This document shows, piece by piece, positions 41,966 to 50,667 of a DNA stretch of 64,000 bases. The stretch is from Hymenobacter metallilatus (lineage in GTDB: Bacteria; Bacteroidota; Bacteroidia; Cytophagales; Hymenobacteraceae), in the NCBI RefSeq assembly GCF_003944705.1, contig NZ_RWIS01000002.1, positions 310,001 to 374,000 on the forward strand, written 5' to 3'. The notes under the pieces are model-generated. The model was not told where the DNA came from. It did no database searches and worked only from the letters and a program-made list of their open reading frames with translations. Both the position numbers and the translations under genes were made by a program. How positions within the stretch are numbered: the first letter of the stretch is position 1; each line of letters opens with the position of its first letter.

Positions 41966-43699
41966 TTAATACCCGGCCGCCGTATCGTCGCCGCGCGGGT
42001 CGGCGCCGCCTTCCAGTTGTCCGCCCGGCAGCACCCGGATAACTTCTACCCGGCCCCAGGCACTGCGCGGGTTCAGCTTGTAGCCCCGGGCCTGCAGGGT
42101 GTCCTGAGCGACGGGTAGCAAAGCGCCGGCTTCCACGTCAATCTGGTCCGGGAGCCACTGGTGGTGCAGGCGGGGAGCAGCCACGGCCTGCTGGGCATTC
42201 ATGCCATAGTCCACCACGTTCAGGATGGATTGCAGTACGCTGGTAATAATGGTGCTGCCGCCGGGCGTACCGGTGACCAGGGCCAGCTTACGGTTGCGGG
42301 TGAGGATGGCCGGCGTCATGGAGGAGAGCATCCGCTTGCCGGGCGCAATGGCGTTGGCCGCACCACCCACTAGGCCGTAGGCGTTGGGCGTACCGGGCTT
42401 GCTGCTGAAATCGTCCATTTCGTTATTGAGCAGGAAGCCGGCCCCGGCCACTACCACTTTGCTGCCGTAGGCGCCGTTGAGGGTGGTAGTACAGCTTACG
42501 GCGTTGCCTTGAGCATCCACCACGTTGTAGTGCGTGGTCTGGTCGGTTTCGTAGCCGGGCAGGCCGGCCCCGGCCGTTACCTGAGCGCTGGGCGTGGCCC
42601 GGTAAGGTAAAGTAGTGGCCATACGCTGCCGGTTGTAGGTCTTTTCCAGCAGCTGCGGCACGGGTACCCGCCCAAAGTCCGGGTCGCCGAGGTAGGTGGC
42701 GCGGTCGGCGTACACGCGGCGCTGGGCCTCAGTTATCCAGTGCGTGGCCTGGGGTGAGTGCCAGCCGGCCCGGCCCAGGTTGTAGGGCTCCAGCATCTGC
42801 AGCATCTGGAGCAGCGCCACGCCGCCGGAGCTGGGCGGCGGAAACGTGAGCACCTCGTAGCCCCGGTATTGGCCGTGTAATGGAGTACGCCACCTGGGCT
42901 CGTACTTCAGTAGATCCTGCTTGCTGATGAGGCCCCGGCCGCGCTGCATTTCCGCCACCAGCAGGTCAGCCGTTTCGCCTTCGTAGAAACCTGCCCGGCC
43001 CTGGTCCCGGATGCGCTTCAGGGTACGGGCCAGATCGGGGTGGGTAATGGTTTCGCCGGCTTGCCAGGCAGTTAGTTTCAGATAGGCGCTACCGGGGTTG
43101 AGCAGGGCAAAGGTATCATGCTGCCCATTCAGGCCGCTGGCTTCCTTTTCTGTGAGTTTTAGGCCCTTGGCGGCTAACTCTACGGCGGGTTGCACCAATT
43201 CCTTCCAGGGAAGCTTGCCCAGTTTGCGGTGCAGCTCCCACATGCCGGCCACGGTGCCCGGTACGCCGGCGGCCAAGTGGCCCAGGGTGCTCAGGTTAGG
43301 AATTACGTTGCCCTGGGCATCCAGGTACATATCCCGGGAGGCGGCGGCCGGGGCAGTTTCGCGGAAATCCAGAGCACCTTCCTGCCCAGCGGCTCCGCGG
43401 TAGAGCAGGAAGCCTCCGCCCCCGATGTTGCCGGCCACCGGTAGCGCCACCGCCAGGGCAAACTGCACGGCCACCGCCGCATCGTAGGCATTACCGCCCC
43501 TGCGCAGAATCTCGACCCCAATGCGGGTGGCCTCCGGGTGGGCCGAGGTGACCATTGCCCGACCCGTTACAACTGGCGTTGCGGTCGGAATGGGGGAGGC
43601 CAGGGCGGCAGTAGCCTGCCCGGGAGCAGTAGCGGAAGGCTGGGCAGTGGTGCAGGCTGCCAGGGCCGTGAGCAGCAGGAAGGAAATACGGTGGCGCAT
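41966..43699 (-). CDS. ggt: Gamma-glutamyltransferase (lipoprotein)
   Basis: 577 residues. The N-terminus MRHRISFLLLTALAACTTAQPS has a lipobox (LAAC). The autocatalytic cleavage/nucleophile Thr lies in DQTTHYNVVDAQGNAVSCTT (about residue 388), and GSTIITSVLQSILNVVDYGMN and NEMDDFS are standard small-subunit motifs. ATRIGVEILRRGGNAYDAAVA opens the large subunit. The enzyme cleaves glutathione and transfers gamma-glutamyl groups in the periplasm. A single chain of normal length would be processed into two subunits. The ATG at 43699 starts the lipoprotein signal, with TACCTTTA 7 nt upstream. Confidence 0.95.
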   Translation of the reverse strand: MRHRISFLLLTALAACTTAQPSATAPGQATAALASPIPTATPVVTGRAMVTSAHPEATRIGVEILRRGGNAYDAAVAVQFALAVALPVAGNIGGGGFLLYRGAAGQEGALDFRETAPAAASRDMYLDAQGNVIPNLSTLGHLAAGVPGTVAGMWELHRKLGKLPWKELVQPAVELAAKGLKLTEKEASGLNGQHDTFALLNPGSAYLKLTAWQAGETITHPDLARTLKRIRDQGRAGFYEGETADLLVAEMQRGRGLISKQDLLKYEPRWRTPLHGQYRGYEVLTFPPPSSGGVALLQMLQMLEPYNLGRAGWHSPQATHWITEAQRRVYADRATYLGDPDFGRVPVPQLLEKTYNRQRMATTLPYRATPSAQVTAGAGLPGYETDQTTHYNVVDAQGNAVSCTTTLNGAYGSKVVVAGAGFLLNNEMDDFSSKPGTPNAYGLVGGAANAIAPGKRMLSSMTPAILTRNRKLALVTGTPGGSTIITSVLQSILNVVDYGMNAQQAVAAPRLHHQWLPDQIDVEAGALLPVAQDTLQARGYKLNPRSAWGRVEVIRVLPGGQLEGGADPRGDDTAAGY

Positions 43700-43706
43700 A
43701 GGAGCG

Positions 43707-43714
43707 TAAAGGTA
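43707..43714 (-). promoter_or_regulatory. TACCTTTA -7-like box
   Basis: Minus-strand TACCTTTA ends 7 nt before the ggt ATG at 43699. Confidence 0.4.
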
Positions 43715-44028
43715 GGCGAGGCCCGCAAGGAAACGCACCGCACTTTGTTCCGCTAGTACACCTGGTATAAGTGGTGAGCGTAGTGGCGGCTGCCTCGCTT
43801 CGGCCGCCAGTAGGCTACCAGAGCGGACACCGTTAGCTGAACCCCGTGCAAAGACGTACTCCTATGGTCTTGTTGCAGCCAGGCTACTGCATACGGGGGC
43901 AGTAGTTGGCGCTTAGCCGCAACTTCTCAAATTGGCCTCGTTGGGCAAAGATGCTGTATATGCTACAACTGGCTAACCCACAACCACTACCTGCTAATCC
44001 AAAACCAACCCCCCATCCACAATCCGCG

Positions 44029-44036
44029 TAGCTTTG
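44029..44036 (+). promoter_or_regulatory. TAGCTTTG -7 box for branching enzyme
   Basis: Perfect TA-N2-TTTG, giving a leader of about 22 nt before the ATG at 44065. No TTTG at -33. Confidence 0.45.
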
Positions 44037-44064
44037 GCCTGAACCTGAACTGTGCCCCCCGACT

Positions 44065-46119
44065 ATGACAACCGACTCACTGGCTACTGCTTCTCCCTCT
44101 GATCCGACCAACCAGCTGCCTCTCGTGCAGCACGACCCCTGGCTGGCCCCGTATGAGCCGGTATTGCGGCGGCGGCAGCAGCGGCTGGCGCAGCGCCTGA
44201 CCGAAATTACGGCCCAGCATGGCTCCGTGGGTAAGTTTGCGCTGGCCCACCAGCGCCTGGGGCTCAACTACGACGGCCGCCGCCGGGGGTATTGGTTCCG
44301 GGAGTGGGCTCCGGCCGCCGAAGCCCTGTATCTGGTTGGCGACTTCAACGGCTGGGACCGGCAGGCTACTCCGCTTACCCGCGGCCAGGATGGGGTATGG
44401 GAAGTGTTTCTGGCCGATAAAGACTACAAAGACCGTCTCACTCACCACTCGCTCTATAAAGTACACGTGGTAACGGCCAAGGGAGGCAAAGACCGGTTGC
44501 CGGCCATGCTGCGCCGGGCCGTGCAAAACCCCGAAACCAAGGACTTCGCCGGGCAGGTGTGGCGCCCGGAGCAGCCCTTCGTGTGGTCGGATCAGAAGTT
44601 TCGGGTGCCGAATTTTGTGCGTGAGCCGCTGATTTACGAGGCCCACGTGGGCATGGCCCTGGAAGAGGGGAAAGTGGGCTCCTACCTGGAATTTGCCGAG
44701 CACATTCTGCCCCGTATTCAGGCCGAGGGCTACAACTGTCTGCAGCTGATGGCCGTGATGGAGCACCCGTACTACGGCTCCTTCGGCTACCACGTGGCTA
44801 ACTTCTTCGGGGTGTCGTCGCGGTTCGGTACGCCCGAGGAGCTCAAGCAGCTCATCAACGAGGCCCACCGCCGGGGCATTGCCGTGCTGCTGGACGTGGT
44901 GCATTCCCACGCCGTAAAAAACGAGGCCGAGGGCCTGGCCGATTTTGACGGCTCCGGCGGCCAGTATTTCCACGAGGGGCCCCGCGGCAACCACCCCGGC
45001 TGGGATTCCAAGCTGTTCGACTACGCCAAGCCTGAGGTGCAGCAGTTTCTGCTCAGCAACCTGCGCTACTGGCTGGAGGAATTCCATTTCGATGGATTTC
45101 GCTTTGATGGCATCACCAGTATGCTCTACCACCACCACGGCGAGGGAGTAGGTTTCGGGAGCTACGAGCAGTACTTCGGCCAAGACGCCGACGAGGATGC
45201 TATTCTTTACCTGCAGCTGGCTACCACCCTGGTGCGGGAACTGAAACGCAGCGCCCTGCTCATTGCCGAGGATATGAGTGGTATGCCCGGCCTGTGCCGG
45301 CCCATTGAAGAGGGCGGCATCGGGTTTGATTTCCGCCTGGCCATGGGCATCCCGGATTACTGGATCAAGCTGCTCAAACACACCCGCGACGAAGACTGGA
45401 ACCTGCACGACCTGTGGCACGTGCTCACCAACCGCCGCCAGGGCGAAAAAACCGTGGCCTACGCCGAAAGTCACGACCAGGCCCTGGTAGGCGACAAAAC
45501 CCTGGCCCACTGGCTGCTCGATAAGGCCATTTACGAGCATATGCACAAGGATGACCCCGACCCCGTGGCGGCCCGGGGCGTGGCCCTACACAAGCTTATC
45601 CGGCTGGCTACGCTTAGCCTGGGCGGCGAGGCCTACCTCAACTTTATCGGCAACGAGTTCGGCCACCCCGAGTGGGTGGATTTTCCCCGGGAAGGCAACG
45701 GCTGGAGCCACCATTTCGCCCGTCGCCAATGGAGCTTGGCCGATAACCCGGAACTGAAATTCCAGTACCTGCTGCAGTTCGACCAAGCCATGCTCCGCCT
45801 GGTAAAAGGCAACCGGCTGCTCACGGCGGGGCCGGCCCGTCAGCTCAACCTGGATACAACCAATCAGGTCCTCATTTTCGAGCGGGGCAATCTGGTGTTC
45901 GTGTTCAGCTTCCACGTTGACCGTAGCGTGCCCGACTACCGGTTCCCGGTACCTACCGCCGGCCGTTACCGCATCGTGCTCAACTCCGACGACGCCCAGT
46001 TTGGCGGTTTCGGGCGGGTTGATGCCGGCCTGACCTACGAAACCTTCAGGGAGGATGGAGTGGATAAACTCAGCCTCTACATTACCAGCCGCACGGTGCT
46101 GGTGCTGGCCCGGGTATAG
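44065..46119 (+). CDS. glgB: 1,4-alpha-glucan branching enzyme (GH13)
   Basis: 684 residues. An N-terminal helical stretch is followed by a CBM48 domain (YWFREWAPAAEALYLVGDFNGW), the GH13 barrel and a C-terminal beta domain. Catalytic positions: FDGFRFDGITSM (nucleophile Asp, about 346), LLIAEDMSG (acid/base Glu, about 401) and YAESHDQAL (about 470). YGSFGYHVANFFGVSSRFGTP is the branching-enzyme signature. The length and NLHDLWHVLTNRR segment are closer to the eukaryotic-type GBE branch than to E. coli GlgB. It transfers alpha-1,4 chains to alpha-1,6 positions in glycogen. A palindromic repeat starts within a few bases of the stop. Confidence 0.95.
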   Translation: MTTDSLATASPSDPTNQLPLVQHDPWLAPYEPVLRRRQQRLAQRLTEITAQHGSVGKFALAHQRLGLNYDGRRRGYWFREWAPAAEALYLVGDFNGWDRQATPLTRGQDGVWEVFLADKDYKDRLTHHSLYKVHVVTAKGGKDRLPAMLRRAVQNPETKDFAGQVWRPEQPFVWSDQKFRVPNFVREPLIYEAHVGMALEEGKVGSYLEFAEHILPRIQAEGYNCLQLMAVMEHPYYGSFGYHVANFFGVSSRFGTPEELKQLINEAHRRGIAVLLDVVHSHAVKNEAEGLADFDGSGGQYFHEGPRGNHPGWDSKLFDYAKPEVQQFLLSNLRYWLEEFHFDGFRFDGITSMLYHHHGEGVGFGSYEQYFGQDADEDAILYLQLATTLVRELKRSALLIAEDMSGMPGLCRPIEEGGIGFDFRLAMGIPDYWIKLLKHTRDEDWNLHDLWHVLTNRRQGEKTVAYAESHDQALVGDKTLAHWLLDKAIYEHMHKDDPDPVAARGVALHKLIRLATLSLGGEAYLNFIGNEFGHPEWVDFPREGNGWSHHFARRQWSLADNPELKFQYLLQFDQAMLRLVKGNRLLTAGPARQLNLDTTNQVLIFERGNLVFVFSFHVDRSVPDYRFPVPTAGRYRIVLNSDDAQFGGFGRVDAGLTYETFREDGVDKLSLYITSRTVLVLARV

Positions 46120-46122
46120 TTT

Positions 46123-46237
46123 TTAGTTGTCAGTTGTTCGTTGTCAGTTGTTCGTTGTTCGTTGTTAGTTGTTAGTTGTTCGTTGTCAGTTGTTAGAAAG
46201 ATCCTAACAACTGACAACGAACAACTGACAACGAACA
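46123..46237. repeat. GTTGTCAGTTGTTC repeat with 23-bp hairpin
   Basis: Tandem GTTGTCAGTTGTTC/GTTGTTAGTT units, then their reverse complement. The arm 46174-46196 pairs exactly with 46204-46226 over a 7-nt loop. It exactly fills the space between the convergent stops of glgB (46119) and the DUF1905 gene (46239). Same family as 17541-17621 and 52917-53002. Confidence 0.87.
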
Positions 46238-46238
46238 A

Positions 46239-46721
46239 CTACTGCTTGGTTTTGCGGCCGGTGCGGGCAACTTCCAGGGCGTCTTCAATGCGCTGGAAGC
46301 GGGCCTCGTCTTTTTTGGTGCGGGCAATGCGCATGGCCAGGTCCTTGCGCTGAGTAAAGGGCAGGGCATCAAACTGCCCGCGGAGGCCAGCCCGTTCGAG
46401 GGCTTGCTCAAAGTCGGCGGGCAGTTCAATACCGCCGGGTTCGGTGTCGCGCTCCAGTATCAGGTGCGCGGTATCCGTCCAGGTTTTGTTGATGGCGTTG
46501 CGCACTTCTTTGCGGATGCTGAGCATATGTTGCCCGTCGCCGAACGGCACTAGGTTGGTGCGGATGGGAAATCCATCAATGGTGCCAATAACCGGCAGCG
46601 GACCTTTTACCCCATAGGTATCGGGTACACTGAACGGAACGACCAGGAAAACGCCACTATCGGCCCCATCCATTTCCAGGGGCGCGTCGAATTCATGGCG
46701 GAGGGGGGTGTCGGTACTCAT
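46239..46721 (-). CDS. DUF1905/YdeI domain protein
   Basis: 160 residues. The N-terminal two thirds match a DUF1905-like beta-barrel (VFLVVPFSVPDTYGVKGPLPVIGTIDGFPIRT), with the conserved HMLSIRKEVRNAINKTWTD block. The C-terminal third is the YdeI-type helical part (PADFEQALERAGLRGQFDALPFTQRKDLAMRIARTKKDEARFQRI). Function is unknown. The start overlaps the stop of the upstream glycosyltransferase-like gene in an ATGA arrangement, so the two are translationally coupled. The stop codon abuts the GTTGTCAG repeat. Confidence 0.85.
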   Translation of the reverse strand: MSTDTPLRHEFDAPLEMDGADSGVFLVVPFSVPDTYGVKGPLPVIGTIDGFPIRTNLVPFGDGQHMLSIRKEVRNAINKTWTDTAHLILERDTEPGGIELPADFEQALERAGLRGQFDALPFTQRKDLAMRIARTKKDEARFQRIEDALEVARTGRKTKQ

Positions 46722-47851
46722 GCGGTAGGCGGAAAAAAAGGAACTGCGGACTGGTGTCCGGGCAAACGGGTTTCAAGTTGCTGCAGCAGGCGGCGGAGCG
46801 TTTCCGCGTCGGTGGGCTCTACCAGTTGCAGGCGGTCGGGGGCCACCTGGTAGCGCGTCCGCAGGCGGTGGGCCAGCTCGTCGGAGGCGGCCAGTATCAG
46901 GTCGGCGCGGCGCAGGGCCAGGCGTTCCAACTCCAGGGCCCAGCCCCGGTCGGCGGGGGTGGCGCGCTCCTGGGCCAGGCTGTGCACGTGCAATACCAGC
47001 GGCCGGCCGGTTTGCTGCCGGATTTCCAGCGCCGCCAGCCAGGTGGGCCAATCGGGGGCGTAAATTACGGCAAAGGTATCCTGCAAGGCCTGGCGGGTAG
47101 CAAAGCGGGCATACTGAATTACCTGAAAGTTGAGGTCGGCATCCGGGGCCAGGTCCACTCCGAGCACGGCCAGTGCCTCGGGCAGCGTAGCATGTACGGC
47201 CGTCCGAATCCCCGCCGCCTCGGGCTGTACGGGGGCAGTCGGGCGGGTGGGTGCCGCCGCTGTGCCCGGGCCGGGCTCAGCTTCTGCCGGAGCTAACTCG
47301 CTCTGATTCCGGAGCAGCTCATCGGCTTGTCCTTCTTCCGTAGCCTCCGTGAGGGTCGCAATAGAGTGTAACACGGCGGCCCGCGTCGCCCGCTGGTCGA
47401 TAACGGCGGGCCGCTCCTCCAGGGCCGGCAGCATGGGCAGGGTGGCCGCAGCCAGGCCCGGTGTGGCCCCCAGGTAGGGTGAGGCGGGCGTGTTCCAGCC
47501 GCCGCTGGCCCCGCTGGGCCTGTTGCCGGGACTGGTGTCGGGGCCGGCTGCGGGGCCGGCTGCGCCATCGGTGGCGGTGCCGGAGTAGGGGGCCGCCGGG
47601 TGCTGCCAGGCTGCCGGGTGCTGGTTGGCTGGTTGGCTCGGAGCCAGGGCCTGGTCGGGTGTCAGGTCGGCCAGGGAGGTTACCTGCGCTGCCGGTGCCA
47701 GTGTTGCTGCCGGCAGATGCGGAACCATCACCCGCACCGGAGCAGTAGTAGCCAGGGTTTCAACCAACAAACCAAGCGCCGGAACCGATTCCCCCGTGCG
47801 GGGCGCATCGTTCCAGCCAAGCAACAGCACAGGCAAGGGAGCAGAAGGCAT
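46718..47851 (-). CDS. GT-B glycosyltransferase acceptor-domain protein, C-terminal half absent
   Basis: 377 residues. The start LPVLLLGWNDAPRTGESVPALGLLVETLA resembles the first Rossmann strand and glycine loop of GT4/GT5 enzymes such as glycogen synthase. A long Pro/Ala/Gly-rich low-complexity insert (about residues 70-225) follows. The part VIYAPDWPTWLAALEIRQQTGRPLVLHVHSL and LRRADLILAASDELAHRLR is the second half of the GT-B N-domain. The chain stops at PTDAETLRRLLQQLETRLPG, where the donor-binding C-domain would normally begin, so no E-x7-E motif is present. It could be a degenerate or regulatory protein of glycogen metabolism. It is coupled by overlap to the DUF1905 gene and has TACCTTTT 3 nt before the ATG. 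Confidence 0.72.
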   Translation of the reverse strand: MPSAPLPVLLLGWNDAPRTGESVPALGLLVETLATTAPVRVMVPHLPAATLAPAAQVTSLADLTPDQALAPSQPANQHPAAWQHPAAPYSGTATDGAAGPAAGPDTSPGNRPSGASGGWNTPASPYLGATPGLAAATLPMLPALEERPAVIDQRATRAAVLHSIATLTEATEEGQADELLRNQSELAPAEAEPGPGTAAAPTRPTAPVQPEAAGIRTAVHATLPEALAVLGVDLAPDADLNFQVIQYARFATRQALQDTFAVIYAPDWPTWLAALEIRQQTGRPLVLHVHSLAQERATPADRGWALELERLALRRADLILAASDELAHRLRTRYQVAPDRLQLVEPTDAETLRRLLQQLETRLPGHQSAVPFFPPTA

Positions 47852-47854
47852 AAA

Positions 47855-47862
47855 AAAAGGTA
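47855..47862 (-). promoter_or_regulatory. TACCTTTT -7-like box abutting ATG
   Basis: Minus-strand TACCTTTT ends 3 nt before the ATG at 47851. Confidence 0.4.
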
Positions 47863-47974
47863 GCTAGGCAGTAACCCGGAGTACGGCAAGGTAGAGAAAA
47901 AAGGTACCGGTAGTGCCAAATCTGCATTCAGTCGAAAACCTGCCCGGGGTGCTGGGCCGTAGCCGGTAGCTTTT

Positions 47975-47982
47975 TACCTTTG
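47975..47982 (+). promoter_or_regulatory. TACCTTTG -7 box for GH31 (48055)
   Basis: A perfect TA-N2-TTTG; the leader to ATG 48055 would be about 65 nt. No recognisable -33 box. Confidence 0.45.
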
Positions 47983-48054
47983 TTGTTCGCCGCTGCTGCA
48001 GCCCCGCTGCCAGGCGCGCCCTTTTCCCGTCTTCTCCTGACCTGACCCCTTCGC

Positions 48055-50484
48055 ATGGCCGAAAATTTCGATAGCAACTACATGGTCAATGACCTGGCTA
48101 CCCGCTCCCGCCAGGAAATGTATCCGGGCCGGGTACTTTCGGGCCAGCGGCAGGGCACTGATTTTATTTTCCGCTGCGACAATGGCGTGCAGCTTAGCCT
48201 GCAGGTGATTACCGATAAAGTACTGCGCTTCCGCTACATCACGGAGGGTATGTTTCCGCCCGATTTCAGCTATGCCTTCCCCGAGGGCGTGCCCGCCCGC
48301 CAGGAGCTGGAGTTTCTGGAGTTTCGTGAGAAGCCCGACCACTTCCGCATTACCACCGACCGGCTGATTTGCGTGGTGGACAAGGAAAACCTGCGCACCC
48401 GGGTGCTCAACCGCTCCGGCCTGGTGCTTACCGACGACGAAAAAGGCTTCCACTGGGAGTACGACTACGACTCGGGCAACGACCTGGTGAAGATGAGCAA
48501 GCAGGTGCAGAGCGGGGCCCATTACTACGGCCTCGGCGACAAGCCCGACAACATGAACCTGCGCGGCAAGCAGTTCACCAACTGGGGCACCGATACCTAC
48601 GGCTACCAGAAAGGCTCCGACCCGCTCTACAAGAACATTCCCTTCTTCCTGGCCCTGCACCAGAAGGTAGCCCACGGCATCTTTTTCGATAACACCTTCC
48701 GGGCCTCCTTCGATTTTGCCGCCGAGCGGGCCGATGTGGCCTCCTTCTGGGCCCAGGGCGGGGAAATGAACTACTACTTCATCTACGGTCCTTCCTTGAT
48801 GGAAGTCACCGAGGAATATACCCGCCTCACGGCCCCGCCCGAGCTGCCCCCACTCTGGGCTCTGGGCTACCAGCAGTGTAAGTGGAGCTACTTCCCCGAG
48901 AGCAACGTGAAGGCCATTGCCCAGGGCTTCCGCGACCGGAAAATCCCCTGCGACGCCCTCTACCTCGACATTGACTACATGGATGGGTACCGGTGCTTTA
49001 CCTGGAACCCCACCCATTTCCCGGAGCCGAAGCGCATGGTGCAGGAGCTGGCTCAGGATGGCTTCAAAACCGTGGTGATTATCGACCCCGGCATCAAGAT
49101 TGACCCCGATTACGCGGTATTCCGGGAGGGGCTGAAGAACGACTATTTCTGCCGCCGTGCCGATGGGCCCCTGATGAAGGGCTCGGTGTGGCCCGGTCTC
49201 TGCAACTTCCCCGACTACACCCGCCCCGAGGTGCGCGAGTGGTGGGCTGGCCTGTTCAAGGGCCTGATTGAGGAAGTGGGCGTGAAGGGCGTGTGGAACG
49301 ACATGAACGAGCCGGCCGTGTTTGAGAAGGGCACCTTCCCGGATGACGTGCGCTTTGGCTACGACGGCCACCACGCCTCCCACAAAAAGGCCCACAACAT
49401 CTACGGGATGCAGATGGCCCGCGCCACCAACGAGGGCGTGAAGCGTTTCAGCTACCCCGACCGGCCCTTCACCATCACGCGCAGCACTTACGCGGGCGGG
49501 CAGCGCTACTCCTCCGGCTGGACCGGCGACAACATTGCCTCCTGGGAGCACCTGTGGCTGGCCAACATCCAGTGCCAGCGCCTGAGCATTTCGGGCTTCT
49601 CGTTTATCGGTTCCGATATTGGCGGTTTCATTGATACGCCCGATGGCGAGCTGTACGTGCGCTGGGTGGCGCTGGGGGCCTTCCACCCGTTCTTCCGCAC
49701 CCACAGCTCCGGCGACCATGGCGACCAGGAGCCTTGGAGCTTCGGGGAGAACTACATGGAGCTGGCCCGGGGCTTTATTGAACTACGCTACCGCCTGCTG
49801 CCCTACGTGTACACCACCTTCTGGCAGCATGTACAGCAGGGCACGCCCATGCTGCGCCCCCTGGCCTTCCTCGACCAGGCCGACACCGATACCTACCTGC
49901 GGATGGCCGAGTTCAGCCTCGGCGACCACCTGCTGGTATGCCCCATTACCACGCCCGGCGCCGATGGCCGCTGGATGTACCTGCCCCGCGGCGACTGGTT
50001 CTACTACTACACCGACGAGGCCAAAACCGGTGGCCAGGAGGTGTGGGCCGCCGCCGACCTGTCTCGAATTCCGCTGTTTATCAAGGCCGGAGCCGTTATT
50101 CCAATGTACCCGCTCATGCAGTACGTGGGCGAGAAAGTGGTGGAAGAAGTGACCCTGCATGTGTACTTCAAGCAGGGAACCGAAACCAGCGTGCTGTACG
50201 AGGATGGGGGTGAGGGCTACGGTTACCAGCAGGGCCAGAGCACCACCCGCCGTTTCCGCGTAACCGGCTCCGAGAACGGCCTGCTGCTGCAGCAGGAGCA
50301 GGAAGGTCAGTATCAGCCCACCTGGAGCACCTACCGCGTGGTGCTGCATGGCCTGCCGTTCCAGCCCACTGCCTTCAGCACCGATGGCCAGCCCGCCACC
50401 GCCACCGAAGCCGCCCTGGAAACCGGCCTCACCCTGCCCGCCGTGGTAGTCGGGGCTGGTTTCACGGAGCTGGTGATTGGGTAG
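48055..50484 (+). CDS. GH31 alpha-glucosidase without signal peptide
   Basis: 809 residues. It has an N-terminal beta-sandwich with YYGLGDKPDNMNLRGK, then the GH31 barrel: IPCDALYLDIDYMDGYRCF, nucleophile motif WNDMNEPAVF (Asp about residue 415), RYSSGWTGDNIASWEHL (acid/base Asp) and ISGFSFIGSDIGGF. The C-terminal domains follow. The sequence is close to eukaryotic-type alpha-glucosidase II/bacterial maltase GH31 enzymes. No signal peptide, so it is probably cytoplasmic, hydrolysing maltose or maltooligosaccharides. It complements the secreted GH31 at 38218-41253 and lies beside the branching-enzyme/GT genes. Confidence 0.94.
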   Translation: MAENFDSNYMVNDLATRSRQEMYPGRVLSGQRQGTDFIFRCDNGVQLSLQVITDKVLRFRYITEGMFPPDFSYAFPEGVPARQELEFLEFREKPDHFRITTDRLICVVDKENLRTRVLNRSGLVLTDDEKGFHWEYDYDSGNDLVKMSKQVQSGAHYYGLGDKPDNMNLRGKQFTNWGTDTYGYQKGSDPLYKNIPFFLALHQKVAHGIFFDNTFRASFDFAAERADVASFWAQGGEMNYYFIYGPSLMEVTEEYTRLTAPPELPPLWALGYQQCKWSYFPESNVKAIAQGFRDRKIPCDALYLDIDYMDGYRCFTWNPTHFPEPKRMVQELAQDGFKTVVIIDPGIKIDPDYAVFREGLKNDYFCRRADGPLMKGSVWPGLCNFPDYTRPEVREWWAGLFKGLIEEVGVKGVWNDMNEPAVFEKGTFPDDVRFGYDGHHASHKKAHNIYGMQMARATNEGVKRFSYPDRPFTITRSTYAGGQRYSSGWTGDNIASWEHLWLANIQCQRLSISGFSFIGSDIGGFIDTPDGELYVRWVALGAFHPFFRTHSSGDHGDQEPWSFGENYMELARGFIELRYRLLPYVYTTFWQHVQQGTPMLRPLAFLDQADTDTYLRMAEFSLGDHLLVCPITTPGADGRWMYLPRGDWFYYYTDEAKTGGQEVWAAADLSRIPLFIKAGAVIPMYPLMQYVGEKVVEEVTLHVYFKQGTETSVLYEDGGEGYGYQQGQSTTRRFRVTGSENGLLLQQEQEGQYQPTWSTYRVVLHGLPFQPTAFSTDGQPATATEAALETGLTLPAVVVGAGFTELVIG

Positions 50485-50667
50485 AACCACTATCATTGCG
50501 AGGACGAAGGACGTTCTGCGCGTCAAAAGGGGCCAACATACTCGCTATAGCAGAGAGATACGCGGTAGGACTTTCATAAAGATTAAGTCACTTGAATAAA
50601 AAATAATTTGATAGTAAAAAGACTAGATGTATTATTGAACTCATTAATCACCTAACTTCATAAAGCT

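Larger units (their letters stand above)
43700..44064. other. Divergent intergenic region ggt/glgB
   Basis: About 365 bp between divergent ATGs. It holds a ggt-proximal -7-like box (43707-43714) and a glgB-proximal TAGCTTTG (44029-44036). No coding frame is credible and no long palindrome is seen. Confidence 0.4.

Noticed and set aside
44077..45546. 489-codon frame antisense to glgB
   Set aside because: Antisense shadow; glgB on the other strand is complete and unmistakable.
46123..46237. GTTGTCAGTTGTTC tandem units as a CRISPR array
   Set aside because: Units are contiguous without unique spacers, are followed by their own reverse complement, and no cas gene is present.
47974..49719. 581-codon open frame antisense to the GH31 gene
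   Set aside because: It is an artefact of high third-position GC in the real gene; its protein is His/Val/Gly-rich without any domain, while the opposite strand has full GH31 motifs.
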